A DNA stretch of 64,000 nt. It comes from Alphaproteobacteria bacterium (GTDB lineage Bacteria; Pseudomonadota; Alphaproteobacteria; Micropepsales; Micropepsaceae). Positions 18,690 through 31,473 of the stretch are shown here, in pieces. The notes under the pieces are model-generated. The model was given only the letters and a program-made list of their open reading frames with translations. It ran no database searches and was not told the DNA's origin. The stretch is from assembly GCA_021325375.1 (NCBI GenBank), contig JAJPHG010000024.1:124001-188000 (forward strand). The letters are read 5' to 3'. The position numbers and the translations under genes were made by a program. Position 1 is the first letter of the stretch. Every line of letters starts with the position of its first letter.

Positions 18690-19097
18690 ATGGCCGCCAC
18701 CGTTCAAACCAAAAGCAACGACGTCTTCGCCGACATCAACACGACGCCTCTTATCGACGTGATGCTGGTGCTGCTGACGCTTCTTATCATAACGCTGCCG
18801 CTTCAGACCAACGCGATCAAGCTCGACACGCCGCGTCCGTCGCCGGCCACGGCGCCGCCGCCGCAAGTCGTGCTCGTGGACATCCAATGGGACGGCACGG
18901 TGGAGTGGAACGGCACGGCGGTCGACCGCGCGACGCTCGACGCCTATCTCGCCCATGCCGCCCATCAGACCCCTCAGCCCGAAATCCGCATCGACGCCGA
19001 CCGCCTTGCCAGATACGACGCCGTTGCGCTCGTCCTCGCCGATGCCGCGCGCCTGGGCGGGAAGCACATCGCGTTCAACAATATCGGCTCCCCTTAG
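18690..19097 (+). CDS. exbD: ExbD/TolR-family biopolymer transport protein (orphan)
   Basis: 135 residues with a cytoplasmic N-terminus, one membrane helix (TPLIDVMLVLLTLLIITLPL) carrying the proton-pathway Asp, and a periplasmic domain. The start at 18690 has GGGGAGG just upstream. ExbD normally works with ExbB to energise TonB-dependent import, but no exbB or tonB lies in this window. Either the partner is elsewhere or this is a free-standing paralogue. Confidence 0.85.
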   Translation: MAATVQTKSNDVFADINTTPLIDVMLVLLTLLIITLPLQTNAIKLDTPRPSPATAPPPQVVLVDIQWDGTVEWNGTAVDRATLDAYLAHAAHQTPQPEIRIDADRLARYDAVALVLADAARLGGKHIAFNNIGSP

Positions 19098-19104
19098 ACT
19101 GCTT

Positions 19105-19258
19105 TCGACCCTCCCCTTGAGGGAGGGTCGAAAAATTCGAGCGGCGCGTAGCGACAGCGTGCGCGCGAGAATTTTTCGGGGAGGGGTTCGTTCCGCGCCG
19201 TACCCCTCCCCGAAATTTGCGTTCCGCAAATTTCGACCCTCCCTCAAGGGGAGGATCG
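19105..19258. repeat. R1b palindromic element
   Basis: Second copy of the CCCTCCCCTTGAGGG family, between convergent exbD and the FadJ-like gene. The left inner segment carries GCGTAGCGACAGCGTGCGCG, absent from R1a, so the core varies while the arms are conserved. The right arm reads GGGGAGGATCG, with one change from the others. Confidence 0.9.
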
Positions 19259-19261
19259 GGG

Positions 19262-21346
<2,085 letters not shown>

Positions 21347-21417
21347 GGAGTTGTGCCCTTCCTGTTCTCTGCCGACAAAAAATCAGGGGCGGGAGGGAGA
21401 GTCGAGTCCGATCTGCT

Positions 21418-21555
21418 TCGACCCTCCCCTTGAGGGAGGGTCGAAATCTTTCGAGCGAAGCGAAGAAAGATTTCGGGGAGGGGTGGGCCACCTGCGCCGT
21501 ACCCCTCCCCGAAAAATGCTTCGCATTTTTCGACCCTCCCTCAAGGGGAGGGTCG
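21418..21555. repeat. R1c palindromic element
   Basis: Third R1 copy, in the 279-bp gap between the divergent FadJ-like gene and the enoyl-CoA hydratase gene. The arms are identical to R1a (CCCTCCCCTTGAGGGAGGG). The core reads TTTCGAGCGAAGCGAAGAAA. The two promoters must lie outside or overlap it. Confidence 0.9.
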
Positions 21556-21625
21556 ACGCTGGTTCCTGACGCTGGGGAAAGCGGCAATTCGTCTATGCTT
21601 TTCCCTTCGCCATCGGGAGCACGAC

Positions 21626-22477
21626 ATGACCTACGAGCACATCACGGCCGGGATGGACGGGCCGATCCTCACCCTCACCTTGAACCGGCCCGACAAGCTC
21701 AATGCCTATACCGCGCAGATGGGCGCCGAGCTGGAACACGCGTTCCGGCGCGCCGACGAAGACGACGCCGTGCGCGTCGTCATCGTGACCGGCGCGGGGC
21801 GCGGCTTCTGCGCCGGCGCGGACATCTCCGGCGGCGCGGGCGCCTTCGATACGACGGGCGGCAAGGCGGTGATGTTCCAGGGCTCGAAAGCGCGCGCGAC
21901 ACCGGGCGGCTTCGTCCAGGCGATCTACGATTGCCGCAAGCCGTCCGTCGCCGCGATCAACGGCGCCGCAGTCGGCGTCGGCATCACGCTGACCTTGCCG
22001 ATGGACATCCGCATCGCCTCGGCCGACGCCAAGATCGGCTTCGTCTTCGCGCGCCGCGGGCTGGTGCCGGAGGCGGGCAGCGCCTGGTTCCTGCCCAGGC
22101 TGGTCGGCCTCGACCAGTCGCTGCGCTGGTGCCTGTCCGGCCGCGTCTTCGGCGCCGACGAAGCGAAAGCGGGCGGCTTGGTCAGCGAGGTGCTCGCGCC
22201 GGATCAATTGCTCGCCCGCGCGCGCGAGATCGCGCTGGAGATCGCCGAAAACACCGCGCCCGTCTCCGTCGCGCTGACGCGCCACATGCTCTGGCAATAT
22301 TCGACCGCGGCGCACCCCTTCGACCTGCTGAAAGTGGACGGCCCGGTGAACATCGAGCTCGGCGCCGGAGCGGACGTGAAGGAAGGCGTCGCCGCGTTCT
22401 TCGAGAAGCGCCAGCCGAGCTTTCCGGGCAAGGTCTCGAGCGACATGCCGAAGAGCTACAGACCTATTGGGAGATAA
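21626..22477 (+). CDS. Enoyl-CoA hydratase/isomerase family protein
   Basis: 283 residues, single crotonase domain. Oxyanion-hole segments are GRGFCAGADISGG and INGAAVGVGITLTLP; the C-terminal half has RRGLVPEAGSAWFLPRLVG, typical of the short-chain hydratase/isomerase group. It probably hydrates enoyl-CoAs. CGGGAG precedes the ATG. Exact substrate unknown. Confidence 0.85.
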   Translation: MTYEHITAGMDGPILTLTLNRPDKLNAYTAQMGAELEHAFRRADEDDAVRVVIVTGAGRGFCAGADISGGAGAFDTTGGKAVMFQGSKARATPGGFVQAIYDCRKPSVAAINGAAVGVGITLTLPMDIRIASADAKIGFVFARRGLVPEAGSAWFLPRLVGLDQSLRWCLSGRVFGADEAKAGGLVSEVLAPDQLLARAREIALEIAENTAPVSVALTRHMLWQYSTAAHPFDLLKVDGPVNIELGAGADVKEGVAAFFEKRQPSFPGKVSSDMPKSYRPIGR

Positions 22478-22486
22478 CAACCCACT

Positions 22487-22664
22487 TGTCATGGCCCGCG
22501 AATGCGGGCCACCCAGCTGGATTCTGTACGATCTGAAAAGATTCACGCGGAGGCGCGGAGCCGCGGAGGTTCTTTTCTTCTCCGCGACTCCGCGCCTCCG
22601 CGTGCAACTCTTTTTAGATCGGGCCGATGTCACCTGGGGTGGCCCGCATTCGCGGGCCATGACA
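22487..22664. repeat. R3a: nested palindrome with TGTCATGGCCCGC arms
   Basis: 178 bp. Outer arms are TGTCATGGCCCGCGAATGC and its reverse complement; inner arms are CACGCGGAGGCGCGGAG and CTCCGCGCCTCCGCGTG. The space between them differs on the two sides, so the element has a direction. It lies between convergent genes. Sister copies are at 33201, 50748, 62285 and 63601. Confidence 0.92.
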
Positions 22665-22682
22665 ATTGAGCCGGACGTTAGA

Positions 22683-23348
22683 TCACGCCCGCCCCAGCGC
22701 CAGGTCGCTCACGAACGGATTCGTCTTTCTCTCCCACCCGAACGTCGACATCGCGCCGTGGCCGGGGACGAAGCGCATGTCGTCGCCCAAGGGCCAGAGC
22801 CGCCCGACGATGGCGTCGACGAGCTGCTGGTAGTTGCCGCGCGGCAGGTCGCAGCGCCCGATCGAGCCCCTGAACAGCACGTCGCCGACGAAGGCGAGCC
22901 TCGATTCCTCGTGGAAGAACACGACATGCCCGGGCGTGTGGCCGGGGCAATGGCGCACGCCGAACGCGATCTCGCCGAACGAGACCGTGTCGCCGTCGGC
23001 AAGCCAGCGCGTGGGCATGCAGTTCTCCGCGTCGCCGAAGCCCGGGCGGCGCGCGTTGCGGCCGAGCTCCTCGAGCAGGAAGAGGTCGTCCGTGTGCGGA
23101 CCTTCGATCGGGACGGCGAACTCGCGCGCGATCCTGGCAGCCCCGCTCGCATGGTCGAGATGGCCGTGGGTGAGGAGCACTTTCTCCAGGCTGAGGCCCT
23201 GCTCCGCCACCGCGCTCTTGAGTTGCTCGACCTCGCCGCCGGGGTCGACCAGCACCGCCCGCCTGGTGCGCGTACACCACACCAGCGAACAATTTTGCTG
23301 GTAAGGCGTCACCGGCAGGATCTGGGCTTTGAGAGGCGGCTCGCTCAT
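22683..23348 (-). CDS. MBL-fold metallo-hydrolase (glyoxalase II-like)
   Basis: 221 residues from the ATG at 23348 (MSEPPLKAQILP); a start at 23384 would add 12. The metal-binding motif THGHLDHASG, HCPGHTPGH and FVGDVLFRGSIGR are typical of the GloB-like branch of the metallo-beta-lactamase fold, which hydrolyses thioesters such as S-lactoylglutathione. The exact substrate is not shown by sequence. It converges on the enoyl-CoA hydratase gene across R3a. Confidence 0.82.
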   Translation of the reverse strand: MSEPPLKAQILPVTPYQQNCSLVWCTRTRRAVLVDPGGEVEQLKSAVAEQGLSLEKVLLTHGHLDHASGAARIAREFAVPIEGPHTDDLFLLEELGRNARRPGFGDAENCMPTRWLADGDTVSFGEIAFGVRHCPGHTPGHVVFFHEESRLAFVGDVLFRGSIGRCDLPRGNYQQLVDAIVGRLWPLGDDMRFVPGHGAMSTFGWERKTNPFVSDLALGRA

Positions 23349-23594
23349 GCGTTCTGCATAAAGCCCAGAGTTCGTAGCGTCCATGGCGACAAAGCACGAG
23401 CCCTGGGTGTGGTTAACGATTGGAGTGAAACATAATTACGCAAAACCACGGCCGGGTCGCGCACCTTTCGCTAACCGCCATGACCGAAATGAAATGCCAA
23501 AACCAAAGGGAATCAGCATGATTTCTTTGAAGCCGGGGGCAGCGTTCTGGTAAGCTGCACGGGAAATTGGGGATTGAAAGTGTACCAGGGCGTC

Positions 23595-24752
23595 ATGCGA
23601 GGCCGCACCATCCGCGCGCTGTGCGCCGCGGGCCTGTTCGCACTTTGTGCGGGCGGCGCGCATGCGGATTCGTCTGCCCAGAAGACGACGGGCACCCCGC
23701 TCGATCTCACCGCCTACAGCACCGCGGCCGATTTCGACTCCATCGCGCCGCGCGCGCGTCTTGTCGGACAATTCGACCTCGGGCCGGTCACCGCCATTCC
23801 GGGATTGACGCTCGGCCCCGCCGAGCTCACGCGGATGCCGGGCGGCCAGTCGCGCATCACGCTGCTCGACGGGGTGACGCTGGGCTTCGGCGCCGGCGCG
23901 GATCTGGCGGGACGCTTCAACACCTATGACGCGGCGGGCAGCACGGCCTATGACGGACTGTTCTTCTCCGCCTCTTCGGTGAACTCGCCTTATGCGTCGC
24001 TCACCGGCGGCGGCTCCTTCGTCGATACGAAAGTCGACCTCACCGACAACCTGCATTTCGACTTCGGCGCCTCGTCGCTGGCGCAGGGCCAGGGCACCTC
24101 GACGGCGCCCGGCATGACGCTTGCCCGTATCGGCGGCGCGCCTCAGCCCTACGACACGCGCGACGCGAACTCGCTGCTCGCGGGCGTGTCGTGGGACGTG
24201 GCGCCCTGGGGCGGAATCGGCGTCGTCGCTTCGCAGACCGCCGAGCATGACGGCGTCCTGGGCAATTTCGATCCGGCCGTGCGCAACGCGGACACCCAGG
24301 CGCTCGGCGTCTCGGCGCGGCTGCAGCTGGGCGGCGGATGGATGACGACGGCCTCCTTCGCGCAGGCCATCACCAAGCTCGACCTGAAGCCCGGCTTCGG
24401 CGCGCAGACGGGCGACGACGCGCATTCGCGCTCCTACGGGATCGCGGTCGCCAAGCGCGGCCTGTTCGGCAACGACACGATGGGGCTCGCGGTGTCGCGG
24501 CCCGCGCCCGGCATGGGCGGCACCCCCGATTTCGATCTCGTCTCGGGCATCGGCGCGCGGCCGCAGAACCTGCCCGACAATCTGCTCCTCGACGGCCAGT
24601 CGTCCGAGACCGATTTCGAGCTCGGCTATGTGACGACGTTCCTCGACGGCTCGGTCGCGCTGCAGACCAACGCCTCCTACCAGATGAATTTCGCGGGCCA
24701 GAGCGGCAACAACACGGTCTCCTTCCTGTCGCGCGCGAAGATCAAGTTCTGA
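23595..24752 (+). CDS. Exported beta-barrel-like hypothetical protein
   Basis: 385 residues from the ATG at 23595, which opens a signal peptide (MRGRTIRALCAAGLFALCAGGAHA). A TTG at 23574 would add seven residues in front. The mature part is rich in Gly, Ala, Ser and aromatics with alternating polarity and ends in IKF with a terminal Phe, the usual mark of outer-membrane barrels. Repeated strand-like units such as LLAGVSWDVAPWGGIGVVASQ support an outer-membrane barrel. No family is recognised with confidence. Confidence 0.6.
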   Translation: MRGRTIRALCAAGLFALCAGGAHADSSAQKTTGTPLDLTAYSTAADFDSIAPRARLVGQFDLGPVTAIPGLTLGPAELTRMPGGQSRITLLDGVTLGFGAGADLAGRFNTYDAAGSTAYDGLFFSASSVNSPYASLTGGGSFVDTKVDLTDNLHFDFGASSLAQGQGTSTAPGMTLARIGGAPQPYDTRDANSLLAGVSWDVAPWGGIGVVASQTAEHDGVLGNFDPAVRNADTQALGVSARLQLGGGWMTTASFAQAITKLDLKPGFGAQTGDDAHSRSYGIAVAKRGLFGNDTMGLAVSRPAPGMGGTPDFDLVSGIGARPQNLPDNLLLDGQSSETDFELGYVTTFLDGSVALQTNASYQMNFAGQSGNNTVSFLSRAKIKF

Positions 24753-24884
24753 CAGCCGAAATCTCCAGGCTTGCCCCGGCCGTCGTGGAAACATCACGAT
24801 CGGTGCGGGAACCGGGTCTGCCTCCATACGTTGGCGTTGGTCGGGCCGGGTATGCGCCGGCGGCGCCAACCGATCGGAGGGACC

Positions 24885-25913
24885 ATGAGGTGCTGGCTGT
24901 TCTTCCACCGCGATCTCGATTCGGCACATCCCGAGGTGCATGAGGCCCTGCGCTTCGACGCGGTCGCCGACGAGATGGGGATCGACCTGAGCGTGCTCAA
25001 GCCGCGCGAGTTCGATCTCGTCGTCGACTCGAACGACGGCTGGTCCGCGACCTATGACGGCCGCGCCCTGCTCAAGCCCGACGCCATCATCTGCCGCACG
25101 GGCGCGGAGACGAGCTATTTCACCCTGGCCGTGCTGCGCCATTTCGAGCGCCAGGGCGTGATGCTGATCAACGGCTCGCAGGCGATCGAGCAGGTCGCCG
25201 ACAAGCTCCACACCCTGCAGATCCTGTCGCGCAGCGGGCTGCCGATCCCCAAGACGATCCTCGGCAAGTTCCCCGTCGACGTCGATCTGGTCGAGCGCGA
25301 GCTGGGCTTTCCGGTCGTGGTCAAGACGCTGAAGGGCACGCGCGGCGCCGGCGTCGTGCTGTGCAACGACCGCCTGCAGTTCAACGATCTCGCCGATCTT
25401 CTCGACGGCGCCAAGAGCGGTGCCGACTTCCTGTTCCAGCAATACATCAGCGCCAGCCACGGCCGCGACGTGCGCGTGCTGGTCGTCGCGGGCCAAGCGG
25501 TCGCCGCGATGGAGCGGCGCTCGTCGGACGGCAGCTTCAAGTCGAACATCTCGCTCGGCGGCCATGCGACGCGCTTCGCCCTGCCGCGCGACATGGCCGA
25601 GCTCGCCGTGCGCGTGGCGGGCGCGCTTGACCTGGACGTCGCGGGCATCGACATCCTGTTCGACACGGACGGCTATCGCATCTGCGAGGCGAACTCCTCG
25701 CCGGGCTTCCAGGCGCTCGAGCCGGCCTGCGGCATCAACGTCCCCGAGATCGTCTTCGCCGCGGTGAGCGAAAGGCTGGAAAGCAAGAAGGCCCCGCGGC
25801 GTTCGAGGCTGCGCCTGCTAGACGCTCTATGGGGGAGCCGGACAAAGCGCAAACCCGCGCCAAACCGCGGCGAAACGCTCGCCGGCTACGGCATTTTCGA
25901 TCCCGCGAAATAG
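24885..25913 (+). CDS. RimK-like ATP-grasp ligase
   Basis: 342 residues from the ATG at 24885, which has CGGAGGG 5 nt upstream. The ATP-grasp core spans about 105-295: GLPIPKTILG, FPVVVKTLKGTRGAGVVL, FLFQQYISASHGRDVRVLVV, and the metal-binding VAGIDILFDTDGYRICEANSSPG. RimK-type enzymes add glutamate or similar amino acids to a carboxylate. The substrate is unknown here. The last 40 residues are basic and may be disordered. Confidence 0.78.
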   Translation: MRCWLFFHRDLDSAHPEVHEALRFDAVADEMGIDLSVLKPREFDLVVDSNDGWSATYDGRALLKPDAIICRTGAETSYFTLAVLRHFERQGVMLINGSQAIEQVADKLHTLQILSRSGLPIPKTILGKFPVDVDLVERELGFPVVVKTLKGTRGAGVVLCNDRLQFNDLADLLDGAKSGADFLFQQYISASHGRDVRVLVVAGQAVAAMERRSSDGSFKSNISLGGHATRFALPRDMAELAVRVAGALDLDVAGIDILFDTDGYRICEANSSPGFQALEPACGINVPEIVFAAVSERLESKKAPRRSRLRLLDALWGSRTKRKPAPNRGETLAGYGIFDPAK

Positions 25914-26053
25914 CCCGCGTCCGAAGACGAGCGCACGCGCCAACCCGCGACGGCGCCGGCGGTTCCTGTCGCCGGCAAAGCCCAAGTTCTAGTATTGCGC
26001 GATTCGTCCCGGGTCCGGACACGGACCGGTCGATAGAGCGGAAGCCTCGCGCC

Positions 26054-27253
26054 ATGGCCGATACGGACAAGAAATCGCTCTCCCGCCAGATCGAAACCAC
26101 GATCGAAGGGTTCTTTCGATTCCTCGTCGCCTATCTGCGGACCTCCGCCGCGATCGGGTTTCAATGGCGCCGCGGCCTCGAAAAAGTGATCTGCGAAAGC
26201 GAGCGGGGGTCCAAGGACGTCGTCTATCCCTTCACCTATCTCGTGATCGGCGGATTTCTCTTCTCGCTCGTGGTCGCCGTCTACCCGGACGGCTTCATGG
26301 CGATTTTCGATCTGATCTGGTTCGACAAGGAGATCGTCGCCAATTTCGTCAAGAAATTCGACCAGGCCTTCAGCCTCACGACCTTGCTCATCGGGGGCTT
26401 TCCCACCTTTCTTTCCGTCGTCGCGCTGTCGCGGCTGTCGGCGACGCTCGACGAGCCGCAAGGCGAGCGCCGGGAGAAATTGACGACTGCCTACCGCTAC
26501 GTCTTCGGTTATCAAGCGGCGGCGCTGTTCGCGTGGTTCGCCGTCTTCCTGCTGCCGCCTGTCGCGGGAGCGGAGCCCTGCAGCCTTGTGCCGAGCTTTT
26601 GCGGCGACGGCATCGTCGCGGACGCGGCCGGATGGGCGGGATTGTTGTCGTTTCCGTTTTTCTTCCTGATCGTGCCCCTGGTAACGCTTGCGATCTGGCG
26701 ATGGAAAAGCCTGTCCGACAGGCCGCGTCTCGTCCGCTGCTGGGGCATCGTCAAGAGCGCGGCGACGTTTGCGATCATCATGTGGGCGTATTCTTCGGTT
26801 GCGGGTTTGCCGGCGCGGATATCCGGCGCGGTCGCTCCGCCGCCGGCGCCGTCGCTGGCGATCGAACGCGCGTCGCTGGCGTTCGAAAAGGACGGCACCA
26901 CGCAGGCCGCGATCGTCGCCTCGGTGAAAAATCCCACCGACGAGTTCGCCGTCGTCCACGCCTCGGACTTCAGCGGAACCTTGCTGGTGGAGAAGAACGA
27001 CTCCGCGAAGTGGTCGTTGGATGATTTCCAGATGAGCTCCGCGGGCCAGACGGACCCTTCGCTGGTCTTGCTGGCGCCGCACTCCGGCACGGTCGTGAAG
27101 CTTCGCGCGACCGTCACCCTCGCCAATGCCAATGTGCAGGACTACTTGCGCAAGCTGATCGACGCAAACGCATCCACCGTCACGGTGCAAATCGAGGCAA
27201 ATGATCCGAAACTTTCCTCGACCGGGTATGTCCGCAGCTATGCCGCGCAATGA
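26054..27253 (+). CDS. Hypothetical multi-pass membrane protein
   Basis: 399 residues with about five hydrophobic helices between residues 65 and 260 (YLVIGGFLFSLVVAVY, FPFFFLIVPLVTLAIW among them), then a C-terminal soluble domain of about 130 residues. The N-terminal half resembles Yip1/DUF-type membrane domains; the C-terminal half looks like an immunoglobulin-like or FxLYD-type beta domain (IVASVKNPTDEFAVVHASDF). No catalytic motif is seen and no function is assigned. Confidence 0.6.
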   Translation: MADTDKKSLSRQIETTIEGFFRFLVAYLRTSAAIGFQWRRGLEKVICESERGSKDVVYPFTYLVIGGFLFSLVVAVYPDGFMAIFDLIWFDKEIVANFVKKFDQAFSLTTLLIGGFPTFLSVVALSRLSATLDEPQGERREKLTTAYRYVFGYQAAALFAWFAVFLLPPVAGAEPCSLVPSFCGDGIVADAAGWAGLLSFPFFFLIVPLVTLAIWRWKSLSDRPRLVRCWGIVKSAATFAIIMWAYSSVAGLPARISGAVAPPPAPSLAIERASLAFEKDGTTQAAIVASVKNPTDEFAVVHASDFSGTLLVEKNDSAKWSLDDFQMSSAGQTDPSLVLLAPHSGTVVKLRATVTLANANVQDYLRKLIDANASTVTVQIEANDPKLSSTGYVRSYAAQ

Positions 27254-27340
27254 ACGGACGCAGCGGCCCGATATTTCTCTCGACGAAGTTCGGCGCCACC
27301 TCTATATGCCGCATCGGCGATATCAGTTCGAGGCAGGAAA

Positions 27341-28999
<1,659 letters not shown>

Positions 29000-29072
29000 C
29001 GGCTTGTTCCTCTCCCCCGAAGGAGAGGACACCGGCGATTGAACCCTTCGCCTTCCCGCGCGTTTCTCCCTC

Positions 29073-29462
29073 ATGAGGGTGTGGATCGCGACTTTGTGCG
29101 TTTGCCTGGGGCTCGCCGGCTGCGAGAGCGTCCACAATCTCGTCTATGGGCCGCCTACCACGTTCATCGTGTTCTTCCAGGACAAGAGCACCGATCTCAC
29201 CCCCGACGCCGCCTCCATCGTGAAGAGCGCCGCGGACGCCGTCCGCCGGCAGCATCCCGCCACGGTCGCCATCGCGGCCGGGGTCGCGCCCGGCGGCAAC
29301 ATGGAGATGTCGCAGCCGCGTTTCGCCGCCGTGCGCAACCAGCTCGTCGCCGACGGCGTCGACGAGGACATCATCGCCCGCTCGGCAATAGCCGATCCCA
29401 AGCTCGACACCGGCCCGGCGCGCCAGCGCGTGGAGATCCGATTGCTCGCGAAGGGGCCTTAG
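29073..29462 (+). CDS. Small OmpA-like lipoprotein
   Basis: 129 residues with a lipoprotein signal ending in LAGC (Cys17). The mature part resembles a reduced OmpA C-terminal fold: FIVFFQDKSTDLTPDAASIV, then an ARQRVEIRLLAKG end. The peptidoglycan-binding Asp and Arg positions are only partly matched. Probably an outer-membrane or periplasmic lipoprotein. It sits just left of the IS1595 insertion. Confidence 0.65.
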   Translation: MRVWIATLCVCLGLAGCESVHNLVYGPPTTFIVFFQDKSTDLTPDAASIVKSAADAVRRQHPATVAIAAGVAPGGNMEMSQPRFAAVRNQLVADGVDEDIIARSAIADPKLDTGPARQRVEIRLLAKGP

Positions 29463-29550
29463 GTCCGATTTTCCTCTCCCTTGAGGGGAATTATCACCTT
29501 GACATAGTACGGCTCAAGCCCTAGATTCCAGGGACCAACGGAGACGTGCC

Positions 29551-30507
29551 ATGGCGAAGGGCCTTCTTTCAAACCCAATCTTTCAGGACGAGACCAAAGC
29601 CCGCGAGTGGCTTGAGGCCCGGCTTTGGAAGGGTGGCCGGGTTTGCCCGCATTGTGGCGTTGTAGGCGAAAGCACGCTCATGCAGGGCAAGACGACCCGT
29701 CCCGGTCTCTACCAGTGCAACGCCTGTAGGGAGCCCTTCACGGTCACGGTAGGGACGCTGTACGAGCGCAGCAAAATCCCTCTGCACAAATGGCTGGCCG
29801 CGACTCAGCTTCTCATGTCTTCGAAGAAGGGCATGTCCGCCCTGCAAATCGGCAGGATGCTCGGGATTAGCCCCAAGTCGAGCTGGTTCCTCATGCACCG
29901 CATTCGCGAGAGTCTACGCGAGATTGACGCGGCCCCTATGGGCGGAACCGGGAAGATCGTGGAGGCCGATGAGACGTTTGTAGGCGGCAAGGAGAAGAAC
30001 AAGCACAAGCGCCTCCGCAACAAGAAGAACATCGGCGGCGCTGGTAAGGAAGCCGTGTTCTCGCTTGTGGAGCGCGGCGGCAAGGTGCGCTCGCAACGCG
30101 TGGCCCGCGTAAACGCCAAGACCCTGCGCCCGATCCTGACCGCGCAGATCGACGCGGCAACCTCGCTCATGACAGACGGCGCAGGCCAGTACCGCCACAT
30201 GCACAAGGACTTCGCCCGTCATGAAATGGTCAACCATGAGATTGACGAATATGTCCGTGGCGATGCCCACACAAACACGATTGAGGGCTATTTCTCAATT
30301 CTGAAGCGCGGGATCATCGGCACGTATCACCACATCTCGCCGCAGCATTTGAAACGCTATCTTGCGGAATTCGACTATCGCTATAACGAGCGCGCCAGCC
30401 TTGAGGTTGACGATGCGCTCCGCATGGAAAAGAGCGTGAGCGGCATCGTTGGGAAGCGCTTGACCTATCGGCGGACTTGTCGCGAAGGAGAGCCCGTCCG
30501 GGCATAA
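29551..30507 (+). CDS. IS1595-family (ISXO2-like) transposase
   Basis: 318 residues. N-terminal zinc ribbon (CPHCGVVG and CNACREPF), an HTH-like middle (MSALQIGRMLGISPKSSWFLMHRI), then the ISXO2-like DDE domain. Acidic and Asn residues are seen in VEADETFVGGK, LMTDGAGQYR and HTNTIEGYFSILKRG. The full-length frame and intact ends suggest the element could still move. Confidence 0.92.
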   Translation: MAKGLLSNPIFQDETKAREWLEARLWKGGRVCPHCGVVGESTLMQGKTTRPGLYQCNACREPFTVTVGTLYERSKIPLHKWLAATQLLMSSKKGMSALQIGRMLGISPKSSWFLMHRIRESLREIDAAPMGGTGKIVEADETFVGGKEKNKHKRLRNKKNIGGAGKEAVFSLVERGGKVRSQRVARVNAKTLRPILTAQIDAATSLMTDGAGQYRHMHKDFARHEMVNHEIDEYVRGDAHTNTIEGYFSILKRGIIGTYHHISPQHLKRYLAEFDYRYNERASLEVDDALRMEKSVSGIVGKRLTYRRTCREGEPVRA

Positions 30508-30551
30508 GAAGTACCACGGCCCTAAGCGCAAAAGGCAGAAGCCCCACGCAG

Positions 30552-30749
30552 TTACCAAATAAAGGCCGCGATGACGACGCCAACCATGGCGAGGCCGGAC
30601 AAGACCATGACGGTTTGAGCCACCCTGGCCTTGGTCATGTCGCCTGCATTGACACCCTCGATGAACGCCAAGCCGCCGAAGTACAGAATCCCAAATAGGA
30701 TGCCTGCCAGGATCACCCCTGCGGTTACATGCAAAACCAGCAACATCAT
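30552..30749 (-). CDS. Passenger: small two-helix membrane protein
   Basis: 65 residues from the ATG at 30749, which overlaps the stop of the upstream lipoprotein gene (ATGA). Two hydrophobic helices: MLLVLHVTAGVILAGILFGI and VAQTVMVLSGLAMVGVVIAAF. Function unknown. It is read toward the transposase and forms a two-gene cassette with the lipoprotein. Confidence 0.6.
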   Translation of the reverse strand: MMLLVLHVTAGVILAGILFGILYFGGLAFIEGVNAGDMTKARVAQTVMVLSGLAMVGVVIAAFIW

Positions 30750-31069
30750 TGACAGTGCGTGTAGGCTTGGTTTCCGACATACGTTGTCGTGCAATTGGTC
30801 TGCGGCTGCGTCGTTATCGGAGTGGGCATGGCGACCTGGGGAATGAGCGGCCTCTGGGCTATGGCTCCGATGATGGCGGCGCGCTCGCGCTGCCTCTCCT
30901 GCGCAAGCTGCATCCGGCAGCTGACGTACATGTCCGTCCCCGGCTTAGCGCCGTAGGACTGGCACGTCGCATCGTCGCGGGCTGCGATCTCCTGCGGAGA
31001 CGGAGGCTTCGGAAGCGATAGGCACCCCGTCAGTGCAAAAGCAACAAGCAAAATAACGAGTGTCCGCAT
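30746..31069 (-). CDS. Passenger: small lipoprotein
   Basis: 107 residues from the ATG at 31069, which has a strong AGGAGGGGAG site 2 nt upstream. Signal peptide with lipobox MRTLVILLVAFALTGC. The mature part has several Cys residues (CQSYGAKPG, SCRMQLAQE, NCTTTYVGN), as seen in small lipoproteins of phage and plasmid cargo. Function unknown. Confidence 0.65.
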   Translation of the reverse strand: MRTLVILLVAFALTGCLSLPKPPSPQEIAARDDATCQSYGAKPGTDMYVSCRMQLAQERQRERAAIIGAIAQRPLIPQVAMPTPITTQPQTNCTTTYVGNQAYTHCQ

Positions 31070-31302
31070 ATCTCCCCTCCTGGCGATCGGGGAGTTCACA
31101 AACCAAGACTAGCAAGGTCGCATACGGCTTTAGGCTTTCGCCCTGAACATGCCCGTATGCCTCCTCGACCCTATAGGTGGAGGAGTGCTGGTAACGGCGG
31201 CACTTGCGCCGCTAGTCTTGAGGTTGTGACGCCCCGGAACGACCTGTGGGCCGTTCTACGGGGAATATAGCACGGCAACCGTGCCGCGCGAATCTGTGGG
31301 TT

Positions 31303-31473
31303 TTATGCCGGTTTGCCGGACTTCCGACTGGTGGTCTTTGGCCGACTCGGCGCTTTCTGTGGCTTAGTCGTTTTGTGCATCGGGCCGTGCTTTGCGGCTG
31401 CGTCAACGGCCGCTTCGAACCGCTTCCACGCGTCAGGAAAAAATTCGCTTTTGCGAGTTTTGGAGGTCGTCAT
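31303..31473 (-). CDS. Passenger: small basic protein (56 aa)
   Basis: 56 residues starting MTTSKTRKSEFFPDAWKRFE and ending in a Lys/Pro/Arg-rich tail. The DAWKRFEAAVDAAAK stretch resembles short proteins carried by phages and mobile elements. Its ATG (31473-31471) overlaps by two bases the ATG of the divergent HEPN-like gene, so at most one of the two starts may be right. Moderate to low confidence. Confidence 0.45.
   Translation of the reverse strand: MTTSKTRKSEFFPDAWKRFEAAVDAAAKHGPMHKTTKPQKAPSRPKTTSRKSGKPA

Noticed and set aside
31100-31300. A possible tRNA or structured RNA in the transposon
   Set aside because: There are short inverted repeats (CTCCTC/GAGGAG, AAGACTAGC/GCTAGTCTT), but no cloverleaf, T-loop or CCA-like end could be drawn.
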